From assembly GCA_036172665.1 (NCBI GenBank), contig CM069870.1, positions 43,978,001-44,042,000 on the forward strand: a stretch of 64,000 nucleotides of DNA, given 5' to 3'. This DNA comes from Prosopocoilus inquinatus (Eukaryota; Arthropoda; Insecta; Coleoptera; Lucanidae). Positions 63,985 through 64,000 of the stretch are shown in pieces. The notes beneath the pieces were generated by a model. The model saw only the letters and a list, made by a program, of their open reading frames with translations. It did no database searches and was not told where the DNA came from. The number at the start of each line of letters is the position of its first letter. The first letter of the stretch is position 1. The position numbers and the translations under genes are program-made.

Positions 63985-64000
63985 TGACGTTTCGATGGAC
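63985..64000 (+). repeat. Partial 431st monomer at the window edge
   Basis: The last 16 bp, starting tgacgtttcg, begin another monomer of the tttcg class on the expected grid. The array continues beyond the window. Confidence 0.95.

Larger units (their letters stand above)
1..64000 (+). repeat. 149-bp tandem satellite array filling the window
   Basis: Every part of the window is the same 149-bp unit in one orientation, with no interruption and no inversion. Monomer starts (recurrent tgacg or tggcg) run 1+149k to 7004, then 7132+149k to 8622, 8750+149k to 13816, 13944+149k to 15434, 15562+149k to 22118, 22268+149k to 24205, and 24351+149k to 63985. This gives 430 complete monomers. The consensus is about 40% GC (60 of 149 bases). 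Because 149 leaves remainder 2 on division by 3, successive monomers shift reading frame, and stops recur in all frames. Both ends lie inside the array, so its true length is unknown. Arrays of this kind are typical of centromeric or pericentromeric heterochromatin; that location is inferred, not seen. No transcription unit, gene or transposon is visible anywhere. Confidence 0.99.
62200..64000 (+). repeat. Segment related to 52.2-54.0 kb
   Basis: This aligns at an offset of 9,983 bp (67 x 149). Markers are tgaagcg (62421 and 52438), gataaaaag (63424 and 53441), acacgaatt and catcattatatt. It differs by ctaatctatcc and ttacttggcg near 62320-62346 and by ttttaaacg where the 53.6-kb copy has ttttaatcg. 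It runs off the right edge of the window. Confidence 0.85.

Noticed and set aside
1..64000. CRISPR array
   Set aside because: The repeats are 149 bp and directly adjacent with no unique spacers; variation is scattered through the whole unit. No cas gene is present.
1..64000. Transposon or retroelement arrays
   Set aside because: No terminal repeats with target duplications, no coding remnants, and no break in the monomer grid where an insertion could sit.
1..64000. Telomeric repeat, rDNA spacer or known alpha-satellite
   Set aside because: No short telomere-type repeats or rRNA sequence appear, and the monomer length and sequence do not resemble the 171-bp primate satellite.

Overview
The whole 64-kb window is one uninterrupted satellite DNA array. 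A 149-bp monomer is repeated head to tail on the + strand from the first base to the last. Taking the recurrent tgacg/tggcg as monomer position 1, starts fall at 1, 150, 299 and so on up to 63985. The grid closes exactly: 430 complete monomers (424 of 149 bp, four of 128 bp, one of 150 bp, one of 146 bp) plus 16 bp of a 431st. The consensus is about 40% GC. I see no protein-coding gene, RNA gene, mobile element or single-copy sequence. Such an array indicates a eukaryotic chromosome, probably (peri)centromeric or other constitutive heterochromatin. I do not recognise the satellite and cannot name the species.

Monomers fall into recurring types, set mainly by linked variants at monomer positions 3-60. 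I call them A (ccctgacg, cgaagttctcgg), B (ctctgatg, caaagtttttgg), C (ctctaatg, cgaaattttcgg), D (ctttgatg with cagctga), E (gtctgatg, caaagtttttgg), F (gctctgatatgag, gacgttttcgg) and G (gatgagagacac or gatgaaagacac). The types are arranged in blocks that were themselves duplicated, giving nested higher-order repeats of very different sizes rather than one fixed higher-order unit.

Layout: (1) 1-4970, two copies of an 18-monomer (2,682-bp) unit, one with a conversion-like patch. (2) About 3350-16960, a 6,812-bp tandem duplication (46 monomers, two of them 128-bp), with six substitutions found by eye. (3) About 16960-28750, a mixed stretch. Left-type variants such as gtgctgtatc stop near 19.3 kb, and the first F and G monomers of the right-hand style appear at 21.8-22.0 kb. 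Its 20.1-24.2 kb part is an older relative of 28.9-32.8 kb. (4) About 28755-43215 and 43953-58562, two copies of a 15.2-15.35-kb unit (102/103 monomers) with no substitution at any site compared by eye. They differ by loss of exactly one monomer. Each copy contains an internal pair about 6.4-6.6 kb apart. (5) About 58465-64000, a 21-monomer duplication followed by two tandem copies of a 13-monomer (1,937-bp) unit, running into a segment related to 52.2-54.0 kb.

Several duplication junctions can be placed within chimeric monomers to intervals of roughly 10-25 bp. Together with the one-monomer deletion and the converted patch, they make the window a readable record of unequal exchange and conversion in a satellite. 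Each monomer also carries a short inverted repeat, and the tttcg subset carries a 17-bp motif matching seven of nine core CENP-B-box positions.
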